A stretch of 64,000 nucleotides of DNA from UBA7672 sp963738625 (GCA_963738625.1 CAVTXH010000003.1:186001-250000); one strand, 5' to 3'. Shown: positions 42,455 to 52,008, numbered from the stretch's first letter. A program made the numbers and translations. Notes: generated by a model not told the origin, from the sequence alone.

Positions 42455-43582
42455 CTATTGCTCGTCGCGGTCGCCGGCGCGCGCATTGCTCTTGCCGGAC
42501 CGGTCGTTGGCGCGGCCGCCTTCGAGGATGCCGTAAAGGCCGTAATTGCCTTCATGGCAGGCGTATTCGAAGACGTGGCTGTTGACCTTGTTGAGGCCGA
42601 CCTCGCCTTTCCATACCTGGCTGTAAAGAGCGGGATCGTGGACCTCGAACTCGTAGAGGACCTGGGTGTCCGAGTAGCGCGTGAACCGCTCGATGATCTT
42701 GCCGCCTTCGGTAAGCTGCACCTGGCCGCCGCCGTTCGGGTTGATGTTGACGGTCTCGACGACCAGCGTGTCGCCGTCCCACCAACCGATCGAGTCGCCG
42801 AGATAGGGGTTCAGCGACTTCGGCTTGTGCTTGCCGCCGATCGGAATGATGCGGGCGTCGTGGTTCATCTCGACCACGATAACGACGGCGTCCTTCGACT
42901 GAATAATTTGATAGTTGTTGTTGTAGAGCACGTTCATCATCGGCGGGCCGCCTGTGCCGCCGAAGCCGACGATGCACCGTTCGCCCGCGCCGCGTTCTTC
43001 CGGGTTGTCATAGCCGGCGCCGCGGCCCTGCCCGCGCTGGCCGCGCATGCCGGCGAGAAGCTTGCGCCCTTCTTCCGAGAACGGAACCGAACCCGACGGC
43101 GGATCGACGATCCACGACGTGCGCCACGTGCCCTTCACGTTGGCGAGGCTGGAGCCCGGATCGATCCAGAACGAGTTGTAGCCACGGCCAGAGGCGAGAT
43201 CCTTCCCGTCGAGCTTGCCGTCCGTGATTTTCTGGTTGTCGTCGGTCGCCTGGCGGATATTGGAGGGGTCGGTCTTGCGCGCGACCTCGGCTTCCTCGTC
43301 GGAGAGCACCAGCGTCTTGAACTTGCCCGGGCGCGTCATGCGCGTATTGGAGGCGTTCGACCAGACGCCGGTGAGATCCGGCTGGCCGATGGCGAGGCGC
43401 GGGGCGACATAGCCGGCGGCGACGCGATCGCCTTCCCTGGCGGGTTTGAGGTTGTGCACCTCGACGCGGGCGCCGGTCTGCGCCGCCGCCTGGGCCGAGG
43501 CGGCGCCGGCTCCGGCTCCGGCTCCGGATACGACAAGCATGGCGGCCAGGGCCGCCAGCGAAACGTGGCGCAGAGTGATCAT
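42455..43582 (-). CDS. Secreted protein of unknown function, paralogue 1
   Basis: 375 residues with a signal peptide (about 1-30). It shares a series of conserved blocks with the product of the next gene: 'DLTGVWSNASNT', 'GRGYNSFWIDPG', 'GTWRTSWIVDPPSG', 'LGDSIGWWDGDTLVVETVN', 'GGKIIERFTRYSDTQVLYEFEVHDP' and 'YACHEGNYGLYGILEGGR'. Blocks of this type occur in a large family of secreted hypothetical proteins; I know of no assigned function. GGAGGAG is 6 nt before ATG 43582. A Gly-rich signal region (GAGAGAGA) and a GQRGQGRG stretch are specific to this copy. Confidence 0.75.
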   Translation of the reverse strand: MITLRHVSLAALAAMLVVSGAGAGAGAASAQAAAQTGARVEVHNLKPAREGDRVAAGYVAPRLAIGQPDLTGVWSNASNTRMTRPGKFKTLVLSDEEAEVARKTDPSNIRQATDDNQKITDGKLDGKDLASGRGYNSFWIDPGSSLANVKGTWRTSWIVDPPSGSVPFSEEGRKLLAGMRGQRGQGRGAGYDNPEERGAGERCIVGFGGTGGPPMMNVLYNNNYQIIQSKDAVVIVVEMNHDARIIPIGGKHKPKSLNPYLGDSIGWWDGDTLVVETVNINPNGGGQVQLTEGGKIIERFTRYSDTQVLYEFEVHDPALYSQVWKGEVGLNKVNSHVFEYACHEGNYGLYGILEGGRANDRSGKSNARAGDRDEQ

Positions 43583-43665
43583 TTTCATCTCCTCCCGGAC
43601 GGGCTCGTTGGCCCGCCGTTTATTTTTTGGCCGCACGCAAGGTCAGCTCCTGGCGGACCCGAGGA

Positions 43666-44787
43666 TTATTCCTCGCCGTCCTTGCGGGCGTCGTTCACCT
43701 TGCCCTCGCGATCGTTCTTGCGACCCGCTTCGAGGATGCCGTGCAGGGCGTAGTTGCCCTCGTGGCACGCGTATTCATAGATGGCGTTCGCAGCGTTGAG
43801 CGACATCTGGCCTTTCCACACCTGCGTGTAGTTGTCCGGATCTTCGACCTCGAACTCGTAGAACACCTGCCGGTCGTTGTAGCGCGTAAAGCGTTCTGTG
43901 ATCTTGCCGTTGGGGCCGAGCTGCACGCCGCCGCCGCCACGCTGCATGTTGATGGTCTCGACCACCAGCGTGTCGCCGTCCCACCAACCGATGGAATCGC
44001 CCATCCACGGCGCGAGCTCCTTGGCTTTGTGCTTGGCGTTGAGCGGGACGATGCGTGAATCGTGGATCATCTCAGACATGATCACGACATGGTCCGGCGA
44101 CTGAACAATCTGCGTCGTGTTGTTGTAGAGGTAGTTGCCGATCGGCGGACCGGACGTGCCGAGGATGAAGCAGCGTTCGTTGAGGTTGCGCTCTTCCGGG
44201 TTGTTGTAGCCATAGCCGGGGTCGCGGCCTGCAGCGTTCTGCGGCCGGCCGCCGCCATAGCCGCGGCCGGCGGCGCCCGCCTTGGACGGCACCTGCCCGT
44301 TCGGCGGGTCGACGATCCAGGACGTGCGCCACGTACCTTTGACCATCGCGTAGTTATTACCCGGATCGATCCAGAACGCGTTGTAGCCGCGGCCAGAGGT
44401 CAGGTCCTTGCCAGTGAGCAGGCCGTCTTCCGTCTTCTGGTTGTCGTCGGTCCGCTGGCGGACGTTCTGCGGGTTGGCGGCCCGGGCCTTGGCGGCCTCC
44501 TCGTCGGTCATCACCAGGTTTTTGACGCTGCCCGGACGGCGCAGCGAGGTGTTGGAAGCGTTGGACCAGACGCCGGTGATGTCGGGCTTGCCGTCCTTGA
44601 GGCGCGGAACCTTGTAGCCCGGCTCGACGGTCGGAGCGTTGATCGCCGCCGTGTCGACGTCCGGGCCGGCCTTGGCGACGCCGGACTTCATGTCGCCAAA
44701 GTCGACCCCCACCGCCTGGGCGAAGGCAGCGCCCGATAGCGGCAACGCGGCAACCATGACGGCGAGCGAGACGTGGCGCAGTTTCAT
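43666..44787 (-). CDS. Secreted protein of unknown function, paralogue 2
   Basis: 373 residues with a signal peptide (about 1-23, ending AFA). It is a tandem paralogue of the 42455-43582 product: 'DITGVWSNASNTSLRRPG', 'GRGYNAFWIDPGNNY', 'MGDSIGWWDGDTLVVETIN', 'ERFTRYNDRQVFYEFEVEDP' and 'YACHEGNYALHGILEAGRKNDREGK'. The genes are 83 bp apart on the same strand and are probably transcribed together. No catalytic motif is obvious; the repeated Trp and Asp in WWDGDTL may form a binding site. Confidence 0.75.
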   Translation of the reverse strand: MKLRHVSLAVMVAALPLSGAAFAQAVGVDFGDMKSGVAKAGPDVDTAAINAPTVEPGYKVPRLKDGKPDITGVWSNASNTSLRRPGSVKNLVMTDEEAAKARAANPQNVRQRTDDNQKTEDGLLTGKDLTSGRGYNAFWIDPGNNYAMVKGTWRTSWIVDPPNGQVPSKAGAAGRGYGGGRPQNAAGRDPGYGYNNPEERNLNERCFILGTSGPPIGNYLYNNTTQIVQSPDHVVIMSEMIHDSRIVPLNAKHKAKELAPWMGDSIGWWDGDTLVVETINMQRGGGGVQLGPNGKITERFTRYNDRQVFYEFEVEDPDNYTQVWKGQMSLNAANAIYEYACHEGNYALHGILEAGRKNDREGKVNDARKDGEE

Positions 44788-44956
44788 AGCTTTTTCCCCG
44801 GCGCCGGCATGAACCAGCTTGTTGCACGCGTCTGCGTAATGCGTCTTACGGCGATAGATGCCGAATCCGTCGAACCCTCACAAGCTGCGGGGGTGTCGCG
44901 CCTGGGGTTCTCGCGTCGAAGTGAAGGATTCGCTGCTTTTTCTTGACCGGGCAGCC

Positions 44957-45586
44957 CTAACTCGCCCCGTCCAGCACGGCCTGGACCAGCCCGACCGCGT
45001 CCGGCGCGTCCCATTTCGCCGGATAGATGAGGCGCGCCTTCTCCCGCCCCTGCCTGTCGTAGATAATGGTCGAGGGGAAAGCGCCCGACTTGGCGTCGGC
45101 ATTAACGTTGAACTTGTCGTCGTAATAGAATGGGAGCTGGTCGCCGACGAGTTCGGCGAGCTTCTTCCGGGCTGACTCCCGGGCTTCGGGATAGCCGAAG
45201 GCGATCGGAATCACGACCACATCCGTGCCCGCGAACGCCTTCTGCAGGCCGGCCAGCGTCGGCATTTCCTCAACACAAGGGGCGCACCACTCCGCCCAGA
45301 TATTGAACACGACCACCTTGCCCTTGAACTCGGCGAAGGTGTGCGGATTGCCGGCGGCGTCCATGAAGGCCGAGGCCGGGATGGTCATCTCCGGCATGAA
45401 TTCGAGCTGGTCCAGCTGGCCCTTCTTGAAGCTCTTGAGATCGGCTGCGACCGCGGGGGCCGCCTCAGGGGCGGCGGCCGATCCGGCAGGCGCGGCCGCG
45501 GTTCCGCTGTCCGGCTGGCAAGCGGCCGCGAAGAGTGCGAGAAGCGCGGCGGCAAGGGTGGTATTGAGGCGGCGCGGTGCGGTCAT
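44957..45586 (-). CDS. tlpA: TlpA-like thiol:disulfide oxidoreductase, lipoprotein
   Basis: 209 residues. A lipobox (FAAAC) ends the signal, then an Ala/Pro-rich linker and a thioredoxin fold with the active site 'WAEWCAPCVEEMP' and the cis-Pro region 'SGAFPSTIIYDRQG'. TlpA-like proteins reduce periplasmic thiols, for example in cytochrome oxidase assembly. It is divergent from argH with only 37 bp between the starts, an arrangement common in Alphaproteobacteria. ATG 45586 is chosen because the upstream ATG 45622 would overlap the argH start region. Confidence 0.88.
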   Translation of the reverse strand: MTAPRRLNTTLAAALLALFAAACQPDSGTAAAPAGSAAAPEAAPAVAADLKSFKKGQLDQLEFMPEMTIPASAFMDAAGNPHTFAEFKGKVVVFNIWAEWCAPCVEEMPTLAGLQKAFAGTDVVVIPIAFGYPEARESARKKLAELVGDQLPFYYDDKFNVNADAKSGAFPSTIIYDRQGREKARLIYPAKWDAPDAVGLVQAVLDGAS

Positions 45587-45623
45587 GAGGCTGTTCCGTG
45601 CGAATCCAGAGGCTTGGGACATA

Positions 45624-47042
45624 ATGACGAAACGTCCCGATGAGCAGTCAGTAGGTCAGGCAGCAGGCCAAGCAATGTGGGGCGGCCGGTTCTCGGCGCG
45701 CCCGGATCAGGTCATGGAGGCGATAAACGCCTCCATCGATACCGACAAGCGCCTCGCTGAACAGGACATCGCCGGCTCGAAGGCGCATGCGGCCATGCTG
45801 GCGAAGGCGGGCGTGATCTCGGCGGCGGACGCCAAGGCCATCGCCGATGGGCTGGATAAAGTCCTTGCCGAGATCAAGGACGGAAAGTTCCAGTTTTCCA
45901 AGGCGCTGGAAGACATCCACATGAACGTGGAATCGCGCCTGAAGGAAATCATCGGCGAACCGGCCGGGCGGCTTCACACGGCGAGGTCGCGCAACGACCA
46001 GGTGGCGGTCGATTTCCGGCTGTGGGTCAAATCCGCGTGTGAGATGCGGGGGGCGCAGATCACCGGGCTGATGAAGGCGCTGCTCGGCCAGGCGGAAAAG
46101 CACTCCGAGTCGGTGATGCCCGGCTTTACCCATCTGCAGACGGCTCAGCCAGTGACGTTTGGCCACCACCTGATGGCCTATGTCGAGATGCTGGATCGCG
46201 ACCGCGGGCGCTTCGCCGATGCCATCTCGCGGATGAACGAGTCGCCGCTCGGCGCCGCGGCGCTGGCGGGCACGGGCTTTCCGATCGACCGGCATATGAC
46301 CGCGAAAGCGTTAGGCTTCGACGCGCCGATGGCGAACTCGCTCGATGCGGTGTCGGCGCGCGACTTCGCGCTCGAGGCGCTGGCGGCGGCGGCGATCTGC
46401 GCGCAGCATCTCTCGCGCCTGGCGGAAGAGATCGTGCTGTGGTCCTCGGCGCAGTTCGGCTTCGTGAAGCTGTCGGATGCTTGGTCGACCGGCTCGTCCA
46501 TCATGCCGCAGAAGCGCAATCCGGATGCGGCCGAGCTGGTGCGCGCCAAGACCGGACGCGCCGTGGGATCGCTGGTGCAGCTTCTCGTCATCATGAAGGG
46601 CCTGCCGCTCGCCTATTCGAAGGACATGCAGGAAGACAAGCAAACGACGTTCGAGGCGTTCGACGCGCTCGACCTGTCGCTGCAGGCGATGACGGGAATG
46701 ATCGAGACGATGGCGCCCAACGTGGAGCGCATGCGCGCTTCGGCGGCTTCGGGCTTCTCGACGGCGACGGATCTGGCAGACTGGCTGGTGCGGGAGCTCA
46801 ACATCCCGTTCCGCGAGGCGCACCACATTACCGGCGCAGCGGTGAAAGCGGCCGAAATGGCAGGCCTCGCCCTGCCCGACCTGCCGCTCGGGGCCCTCAA
46901 AGCCATCGAACCGCGCATCACCGACAAGGTCTTTGCAGTGCTTACGGTTGAAGCCTCGGTCGCCAGCCGCCAGAGTTACGGCGGCACTGCCCCGGTCCGC
47001 GTGAAAGAACAGATCGCGGCGTGGAAGGAGAAACTGAAGTGA
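45624..47042 (+). CDS. argH: Argininosuccinate lyase
   Basis: 472 residues of the fumarase/aspartase superfamily. Signatures include 'MWGGRFSARPDQVMEAINASI', 'EDIHMNVESRLKEIIG', 'KLHTARSRNDQV'-type 'RLHTARSRNDQVAVDFRLW', 'MPGFTHLQTAQPVTFGHH' and the fumarate-lyase motif 'GSSIMPQKRNPD'. It cleaves argininosuccinate to arginine and fumarate, the last step of arginine synthesis. The open frame extends upstream into the antisense of tlpA, but ATG 45624 fits the family N-terminus. It overlaps the lptM start by one base. Confidence 0.97.
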   Translation: MTKRPDEQSVGQAAGQAMWGGRFSARPDQVMEAINASIDTDKRLAEQDIAGSKAHAAMLAKAGVISAADAKAIADGLDKVLAEIKDGKFQFSKALEDIHMNVESRLKEIIGEPAGRLHTARSRNDQVAVDFRLWVKSACEMRGAQITGLMKALLGQAEKHSESVMPGFTHLQTAQPVTFGHHLMAYVEMLDRDRGRFADAISRMNESPLGAAALAGTGFPIDRHMTAKALGFDAPMANSLDAVSARDFALEALAAAAICAQHLSRLAEEIVLWSSAQFGFVKLSDAWSTGSSIMPQKRNPDAAELVRAKTGRAVGSLVQLLVIMKGLPLAYSKDMQEDKQTTFEAFDALDLSLQAMTGMIETMAPNVERMRASAASGFSTATDLADWLVRELNIPFREAHHITGAAVKAAEMAGLALPDLPLGALKAIEPRITDKVFAVLTVEASVASRQSYGGTAPVRVKEQIAAWKEKLK

Positions 47043-47305
47043 TGCGTATCACCCTCGCCGTCCTCGCTGCTGTTGCGTCGCTGTCTGCCTGCGGGCTGCG
47101 TGGAGGCCTGGAACGGCCCATGCCGATGTGGGGCAATCCGCCGAACGAGGGCCCGCTCGATCCGCGCTCCATCAAGGAGGCCGAGGAGAAGGCGAAGGCC
47201 GAGAAGGAACGCCTGGAGGCCGAACGGGCGGCGGAGCGCCAGCGGCAGGAGCAGCTGCTCCAGCAGCAGCTCGACGCCACGCCCACGCCTGCGACGCCGC
47301 AATAG
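47042..47305 (+). CDS. lptM: LptM (YifL)-like small lipoprotein
   Basis: 87 residues. The signal ends in the lipobox LSAC followed by GLRGGLERP, matching the conserved ACG.(K/R)G.L..P motif of LptM, the lipoprotein that helps LptD mature in the outer membrane LPS translocon. The C-terminal half is a charged coiled coil (KEAEEKAKAEKERLEAERAA) then Gln/Pro, longer than in E. coli. Its position between argH and lysA is the usual one. Confidence 0.8.
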   Translation: MRITLAVLAAVASLSACGLRGGLERPMPMWGNPPNEGPLDPRSIKEAEEKAKAEKERLEAERAAERQRQEQLLQQQLDATPTPATPQ

Positions 47306-47329
47306 AACAGACCAAGACAGACCTATCTC

Positions 47330-48601
47330 ATGCACCACTTCGCCTACCGCAATGGCGTCATGCACTGCGAGGACGTCTCGCTGGAGACGATCGCGCGCGA
47401 GGTGGGAACGCCCGCCTATGTCTATTCCGACGCCACGCTGCGCCGGCACTACAACGTGCTGGCCGAGGCGTTTACCGGGAAGAAGTGCCTGATCGCCTAT
47501 GCGGTCAAAGCCAACTCCAATCTTGGCGTCATCGCGACGCTCGCCTCGCTGGGCGCGGGCGCGGATGTGGTTTCAGGCGGCGAGCTGATGAAGGCGATGC
47601 AGGCGGGCGTGCCGGCGAACCGCATCGTGTTCTCGGGCGTGGGCAAGACCGCCGAGGAAATGCGGCTCGGCCTCGAGCGCGGCATCCACCAGTTCAACGT
47701 CGAGAGCCGGCCGGAACTGCTGCGGCTGTCCGAGGTCGCGAGCCGGATGGGCAAGAAGGCGCCGATCGCGTTTCGGGTGAACCCGCACGTCGATGCTGGC
47801 GGGCACGCGCACATCTCCACCGGATCGGCGGAGCATAAGTTCGGCATCGCCTGGCATGAGGCCGAACAGTTCTACCAGGAGGCGATCGGCCTGCCCGGCA
47901 TCGAGCCGGCGGGCGTCGCAGTCCACATCGGCAGCCAGATCATGCGCGTGCCGCCGCTGCGCGAGGCGTGGGAGAAGGTCGTCGCCCTGACGCGCAAACT
48001 TCGGAGCCGGGGTTTCGCGATCAACCGCGTCGACTTCGGGGGCGGACTCGGCATCCCGTACAAGGAGGACGACGACCCGGACAGCCCGGCGATGTACGCT
48101 AAACAGGCGCGCGAGGTGCTGGGCGATCTCGATGTCGAGCTGATCTTCGAACCGGGACGGTTAATCGCCGGAAATGCCGGAGTTTTGATATCGCGTGTCG
48201 AGTACGTCAAAGAGCGGGACGGGCGCACTTTCGTGGTGCTGGATGCGGGCATGAACGACCTGCTGCGCCCCGCCCTCTACAGCGCCCATCACGAGGTGCT
48301 GCCGGTGCGCGAACCCCCGGCTGGCGCGCCCCGCGCGGCTGTCGATCTGGTGGGGCCGATCTGCGAAAGCGCCGACCGGTTCGCCAAGGAACGGGCAATG
48401 CCCCCCCTGAAAGAGGGTGATCTGGTGGCTTTCATGACTGCCGGAGCATACGGCGCCACATTGTCGTCCCAGTATAATTCAAGACCAATGGTTGCAGAGG
48501 CGCTGGTTCGAGGCGATGCTTGCGAAATCGTCCGGCGCCGGCCGACGTTCGAAGAAATGATCGCCCTGGAACGGGCCCCCGATTGGATCGCGAGTGGCTG
48601 A
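47330..48601 (+). CDS. lysA: Diaminopimelate decarboxylase
   Basis: 423 residues, fold-type III PLP enzyme. The PLP lysine is in 'IAYAVKANSNLG' (Lys60). Other marks are 'GGELMKAMQAG', 'RVNPHVDAGGHAHISTG', 'VHIGSQI', 'DFGGGLGIPY', 'EPGRLIAGNAG' and the C-terminal 'GPICESAD' and 'AGAYGATLSSQYNSRP'. It decarboxylates meso-diaminopimelate to lysine. The last eight bases overlap the start of the TIGR02302 gene. Confidence 0.97.
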   Translation: MHHFAYRNGVMHCEDVSLETIAREVGTPAYVYSDATLRRHYNVLAEAFTGKKCLIAYAVKANSNLGVIATLASLGAGADVVSGGELMKAMQAGVPANRIVFSGVGKTAEEMRLGLERGIHQFNVESRPELLRLSEVASRMGKKAPIAFRVNPHVDAGGHAHISTGSAEHKFGIAWHEAEQFYQEAIGLPGIEPAGVAVHIGSQIMRVPPLREAWEKVVALTRKLRSRGFAINRVDFGGGLGIPYKEDDDPDSPAMYAKQAREVLGDLDVELIFEPGRLIAGNAGVLISRVEYVKERDGRTFVVLDAGMNDLLRPALYSAHHEVLPVREPPAGAPRAAVDLVGPICESADRFAKERAMPPLKEGDLVAFMTAGAYGATLSSQYNSRPMVAEALVRGDACEIVRRRPTFEEMIALERAPDWIASG

Positions 48602-51371
48602 CGGATTTGGCCTCAAAGAGAAGCTAGACGCCCGCATTGCGGCCGCGCGACGCGGTCTGTTCTATCCCGCCTTCATCCGCGCCGTCGGCCCCGCCGCGAT
48701 CTGGCTGGCCGCCTTCACGATCTTCTGGCTGACGGGCCTCTATGGCTGGTTGCCGCTCGAGGCTCAAGCACTGTCCGGCGTCATCTTCTGGATCGGCCTG
48801 CTGATCGGCGTTCTCATCGGCCTCAAGGTCTGGAAGGGCCCGACAGACGATGACGCGCGCGACCTGATCGATAGCCATATCGAAGGCCGCCCGCTCAGCG
48901 TGTGGACCGACCGTCCCGCCAGGCCGGACCAGCTCACCTGGAAACTATGGCAGGAACACCGCGACCGCATGGCGGCGCTGGCGGCGAAATCCGGCAAGCT
49001 CGATCTCGCCCCGCAATGGCGCCAGGCCGATCCGGCATGGATGCGCGCTGTTGTGCCCGGCCTCGTCATCATCGCCGTAGTGGTCGCCGGAGCGAATGCG
49101 CCCGACCGGATGTACAAGGGACTGTTCCCGGATTTCGGCGCGCTGTTCGGCGCGCACAAGCTGACGGTCGAAGCGTGGATCACGCCGCCCGCCTATACCG
49201 GATCGGCGCCCTTCATCCTCACCAACGGCGAAGTGCAGAAGGTGTCCGAGCATTCGGAGATCACGCTGCGCGTCATCGGGCCGGGACGCCCGAACATCAG
49301 GATCATGCCGGAGGGCGCGCTCGGCGCGACTCTCAATCCGCGCGCGGGCGTCGATGGCGCTTACGAGGCCAAGGTCGAGGTCGACCGGCCGATGCGCGTT
49401 GCGGTGAATTTCTGGGGCGAGCGCGCGAGCTTCCCCTTCACCGTCGTTCCCGACGGCACGCCGACCGTATCGTTCGTCGAGCCGCCCAAGCTGGGCGAAG
49501 GCGACCACACGACGTTCAAGTACAAGATCGCCGACGACTATGGCGTAGAGAAACTCGAGCTTGTGGTCCGCCGCATCGACACGCCCGCCGACGCCGGCGC
49601 GGTGGAGGACGCCGAGCCGATCGAGACGGTTTCGCTGAGCCCCAAGGAAGAGGAAGGCGATTATTCGCAGGACCTCGTCCGCCATCGCTGGGCCGGCATG
49701 GACGTGATGGTGAAGCTGCGCGCAACCGATGGTTCGGGCGCATTCGGCGAGAGCCCGGAAGTGGCCTACCGCCTGCCCGAGAAGATCTTCCTGCAGCCTA
49801 TCGCGCGCGCCGTGCAAGAGCAGCGGGCGACTCTCCTGAGAGAGTGGCGGCCCTACACCATGCCGGAAGGCAAGGACGATTTCACGGCCGTCAAAGGCGT
49901 CGGCTACAACGCCTTCGCCGCAAACGCCGCCTCGCGCCTCAGCTATGCGCCGGAAGGCGTCAAACGCTCCGTGATGATGATCGACGCTATGACATGGCGC
50001 CCGGGCGATTATTTCGAAGACCCGATCATCTTCATGGGTCTGCGCAATGCCCGCTCGGTGATCGATGCGGCGCGCGACAAGCCGGAAGCGGAAAGCGCCG
50101 AAGCGCTGCTGTGGGACATCGCGCTGCGCGCCGAATACGGCAGCCTGTCCGACGCCACCGCCGCGCTGGAAGCAGCGCGCCGCGCGCTGGAAGACGCGCT
50201 GCGCCGCGGGGCGAGCGAGGAAGAGATCAAGCGCCTGCTCGACATGTACGAACAGGCGATCGAGAATTATCTGGCCGCGCAGATGGCGGAGGCGATCCGC
50301 AATGGCCGGATGACCCAGGGCGACGGCCAGCAGCAAATGGGCCAGGGCGGCGGCCCGCAGATGGGCGACGACGAGCTCACCCGCATGCTTCAGGCGCTGC
50401 GCGACCTGTCGGAGACCGGCGCGCGCGACCAGGCGCGGCAGCTTCTGTCGGACATGCAGAACCTGCTCGACAAGATGCAGAACATGCAGCTGCAGATGAG
50501 CCGCGGCGGCGGACAGGGCGGCCAGAACCAGGACGGGCCGATGAGCCGCGCTCTCAACCGGGCGCTGCAGGAAACCAACCGCGCGATGAACGACCAGCGC
50601 GACCTCAACGACCAGACCGAGCAGGCCCAGCGCAACGGCCAGAACAATCCGCAGCGCGGCCAGCAGCTCGCCGACCAGCAGCGCCAATTGCGGGAGCGAT
50701 TGGAACAACAAATGCGCTCTGGGGGCGGTCAGCCGCAACAACCGGGACAGGGCCAGCAAGGCCAGCAACAAGGCCAGGGACAACAGGGTCAGGGACAAGG
50801 CCAGCAACAGGGTCAGGGACAGCAGCCCGGCCAAGGCCAGCAGCAAGGTCAGGGCGGCCAAGGCAACCAGCCGGGCCAGCAGCCTGGCCAGGGCGGACAG
50901 CAAGGCCAGGGCCAGCAGAACGCCGATCGCGGCGGCCCCGGCGGCGAGCCAGGACGGCCAGGCGTCGAGAGCGATGGCCGCTATGGCCAGGAAAACCAGC
51001 GCTCGCGGCAACTGCTTGGCAACGCGATCGAGATGCAGCGCCGCGCCGAGGAAGCTCTGCGCCGGGGCGACTTCGCCGCTGCGCGCGAGGCGCAGCAGCA
51101 GGCGATGGCCGCGCTGCAGGACCGCTCCAGCGAGCTGGCGCGCCTCAATGACGAGAACGACCCGGACGCCAAGGAAGCGCGCGACGAGCGCGACATTCTC
51201 GGCCGCCTCAACAATGGCGAGAGCGGCTATGGCGACACGGTGAAGATTCCCGACGAGATGGAGCGCCAGAAAGCGCGCGACATTCTCGACGAGATCCGCC
51301 GCCGCGCCGGCAACCGCGCACTGACCAATGAGGAGTTGCAATACCTGCAGCGCCTGCTGGACCGGTTCTAG
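48594..51371 (+). CDS. TIGR02302 family membrane protein with Gln/Gly-rich region
   Basis: 925 residues. Helices lie at about 20-40, 50-70 and 140-160; the large remainder follows the TIGR02302 pattern found in many Alphaproteobacteria downstream of lysA, for example 'KLTVEAWITPPAYTGSAPFIL', 'VSFVEPPKLGEGDHTTFKYKIADDYGVEKLELVV' and 'LLWDIALRAEYGSLSDATAALEAARRALEDAL'. Residues about 575-790 are Gln/Gly/Met-rich with a long QGQQ-type run at about 710-780. The C-terminus (about 815-925) is charged helix. Function is unknown; an envelope role is likely. GTG 48594 overlaps lysA. Confidence 0.85.
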   Translation: MADGFGLKEKLDARIAAARRGLFYPAFIRAVGPAAIWLAAFTIFWLTGLYGWLPLEAQALSGVIFWIGLLIGVLIGLKVWKGPTDDDARDLIDSHIEGRPLSVWTDRPARPDQLTWKLWQEHRDRMAALAAKSGKLDLAPQWRQADPAWMRAVVPGLVIIAVVVAGANAPDRMYKGLFPDFGALFGAHKLTVEAWITPPAYTGSAPFILTNGEVQKVSEHSEITLRVIGPGRPNIRIMPEGALGATLNPRAGVDGAYEAKVEVDRPMRVAVNFWGERASFPFTVVPDGTPTVSFVEPPKLGEGDHTTFKYKIADDYGVEKLELVVRRIDTPADAGAVEDAEPIETVSLSPKEEEGDYSQDLVRHRWAGMDVMVKLRATDGSGAFGESPEVAYRLPEKIFLQPIARAVQEQRATLLREWRPYTMPEGKDDFTAVKGVGYNAFAANAASRLSYAPEGVKRSVMMIDAMTWRPGDYFEDPIIFMGLRNARSVIDAARDKPEAESAEALLWDIALRAEYGSLSDATAALEAARRALEDALRRGASEEEIKRLLDMYEQAIENYLAAQMAEAIRNGRMTQGDGQQQMGQGGGPQMGDDELTRMLQALRDLSETGARDQARQLLSDMQNLLDKMQNMQLQMSRGGGQGGQNQDGPMSRALNRALQETNRAMNDQRDLNDQTEQAQRNGQNNPQRGQQLADQQRQLRERLEQQMRSGGGQPQQPGQGQQGQQQGQGQQGQGQGQQQGQGQQPGQGQQQGQGGQGNQPGQQPGQGGQQGQGQQNADRGGPGGEPGRPGVESDGRYGQENQRSRQLLGNAIEMQRRAEEALRRGDFAAAREAQQQAMAALQDRSSELARLNDENDPDAKEARDERDILGRLNNGESGYGDTVKIPDEMERQKARDILDEIRRRAGNRALTNEELQYLQRLLDRF

Positions 51372-51381
51372 GACAGCGCCG

Positions 51382-52008
51382 ATGGCGCACGACCATCACC
51401 ACGATGATGACCATGAGCACGACAACGAGCTCGATCCCATGGACGCGCGCGTGCGTGCGCTGGAGACGATCCTTGTCGGCAAGGGGCTGATCGATCCCAA
51501 AGCGATCGACGCCATCGTCGAGACCTATGAAACCAAGGTCGGCCCGCGCAATGGCGCGAAGGTTGTGGCGGAGGCCTGGAGCAATCCCGAGTTCGCGGAC
51601 TGGCTGAAGCGCGACGCCACGGCGGCGATCGCCTCGCTGGGCTTTGCCGGCCGCCAAGGCGAACACATGCAGGCCGTGTTCAACACCAGCGAGACGCACA
51701 ACCTCGTCGTATGCACGCTATGCTCCTGCTATCCATGGTCGGTGCTGGGGCTGCCGCCGGTCTGGTACAAATCCCCGCCCTATCGTTCGCGGGCCGTCAT
51801 CGATCCGCGCGGCGTGCTGGCGGAGTTCGGGCTGGCGCTGCCTGTGGACAGGAAGATCCGCGTCTGGGATTCGACGGCGGAGCTTCGCTATCTCGTCGTG
51901 CCGGAACGGCCAGCGGGAACGGATGGTTTTACGAAGGAACAACTCGCCGATCTTGTGACGCGCGATTCCATGATCGGCACGGGCGTTGCGCGGGAGCCAG
52001 CGCAATGA
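51382..52008 (+). CDS. nthA: Nitrile hydratase alpha subunit, cobalt type
   Basis: 208 residues. The metal-binding claw is VCTLCSC (Cys111, Cys114, Ser115, Cys116); Thr in VCTLCSC, rather than Ser, marks the Co(III) class. The rest fits: 'LETILVGKGLIDPKAID', 'GPRNGAKVVAEAWSNPEFADWL', 'PPVWYKSPPYRSRAVIDPRGVLAEFG' and 'VWDSTAELRYLVVPERP'. It hydrates nitriles to amides together with the beta subunit. A His/Asp-rich N-terminus (about residues 3-14) could capture metal. The stop overlaps the beta-subunit start (ATGA). Confidence 0.95.
   Translation: MAHDHHHDDDHEHDNELDPMDARVRALETILVGKGLIDPKAIDAIVETYETKVGPRNGAKVVAEAWSNPEFADWLKRDATAAIASLGFAGRQGEHMQAVFNTSETHNLVVCTLCSCYPWSVLGLPPVWYKSPPYRSRAVIDPRGVLAEFGLALPVDRKIRVWDSTAELRYLVVPERPAGTDGFTKEQLADLVTRDSMIGTGVAREPAQ

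Noticed and set aside
50720..50950. Short tandem units that could suggest a CRISPR array
   Set aside because: The units are imperfect, 9-12 bp, in frame and encode QGQQ-type repeats of a real protein; there are no spacers.
48945..51341. Long minus-strand frame opposite the TIGR02302 gene
   Set aside because: Antisense shadow; the Leu-rich runs are the reverse reading of the Gln/Gly repeat.
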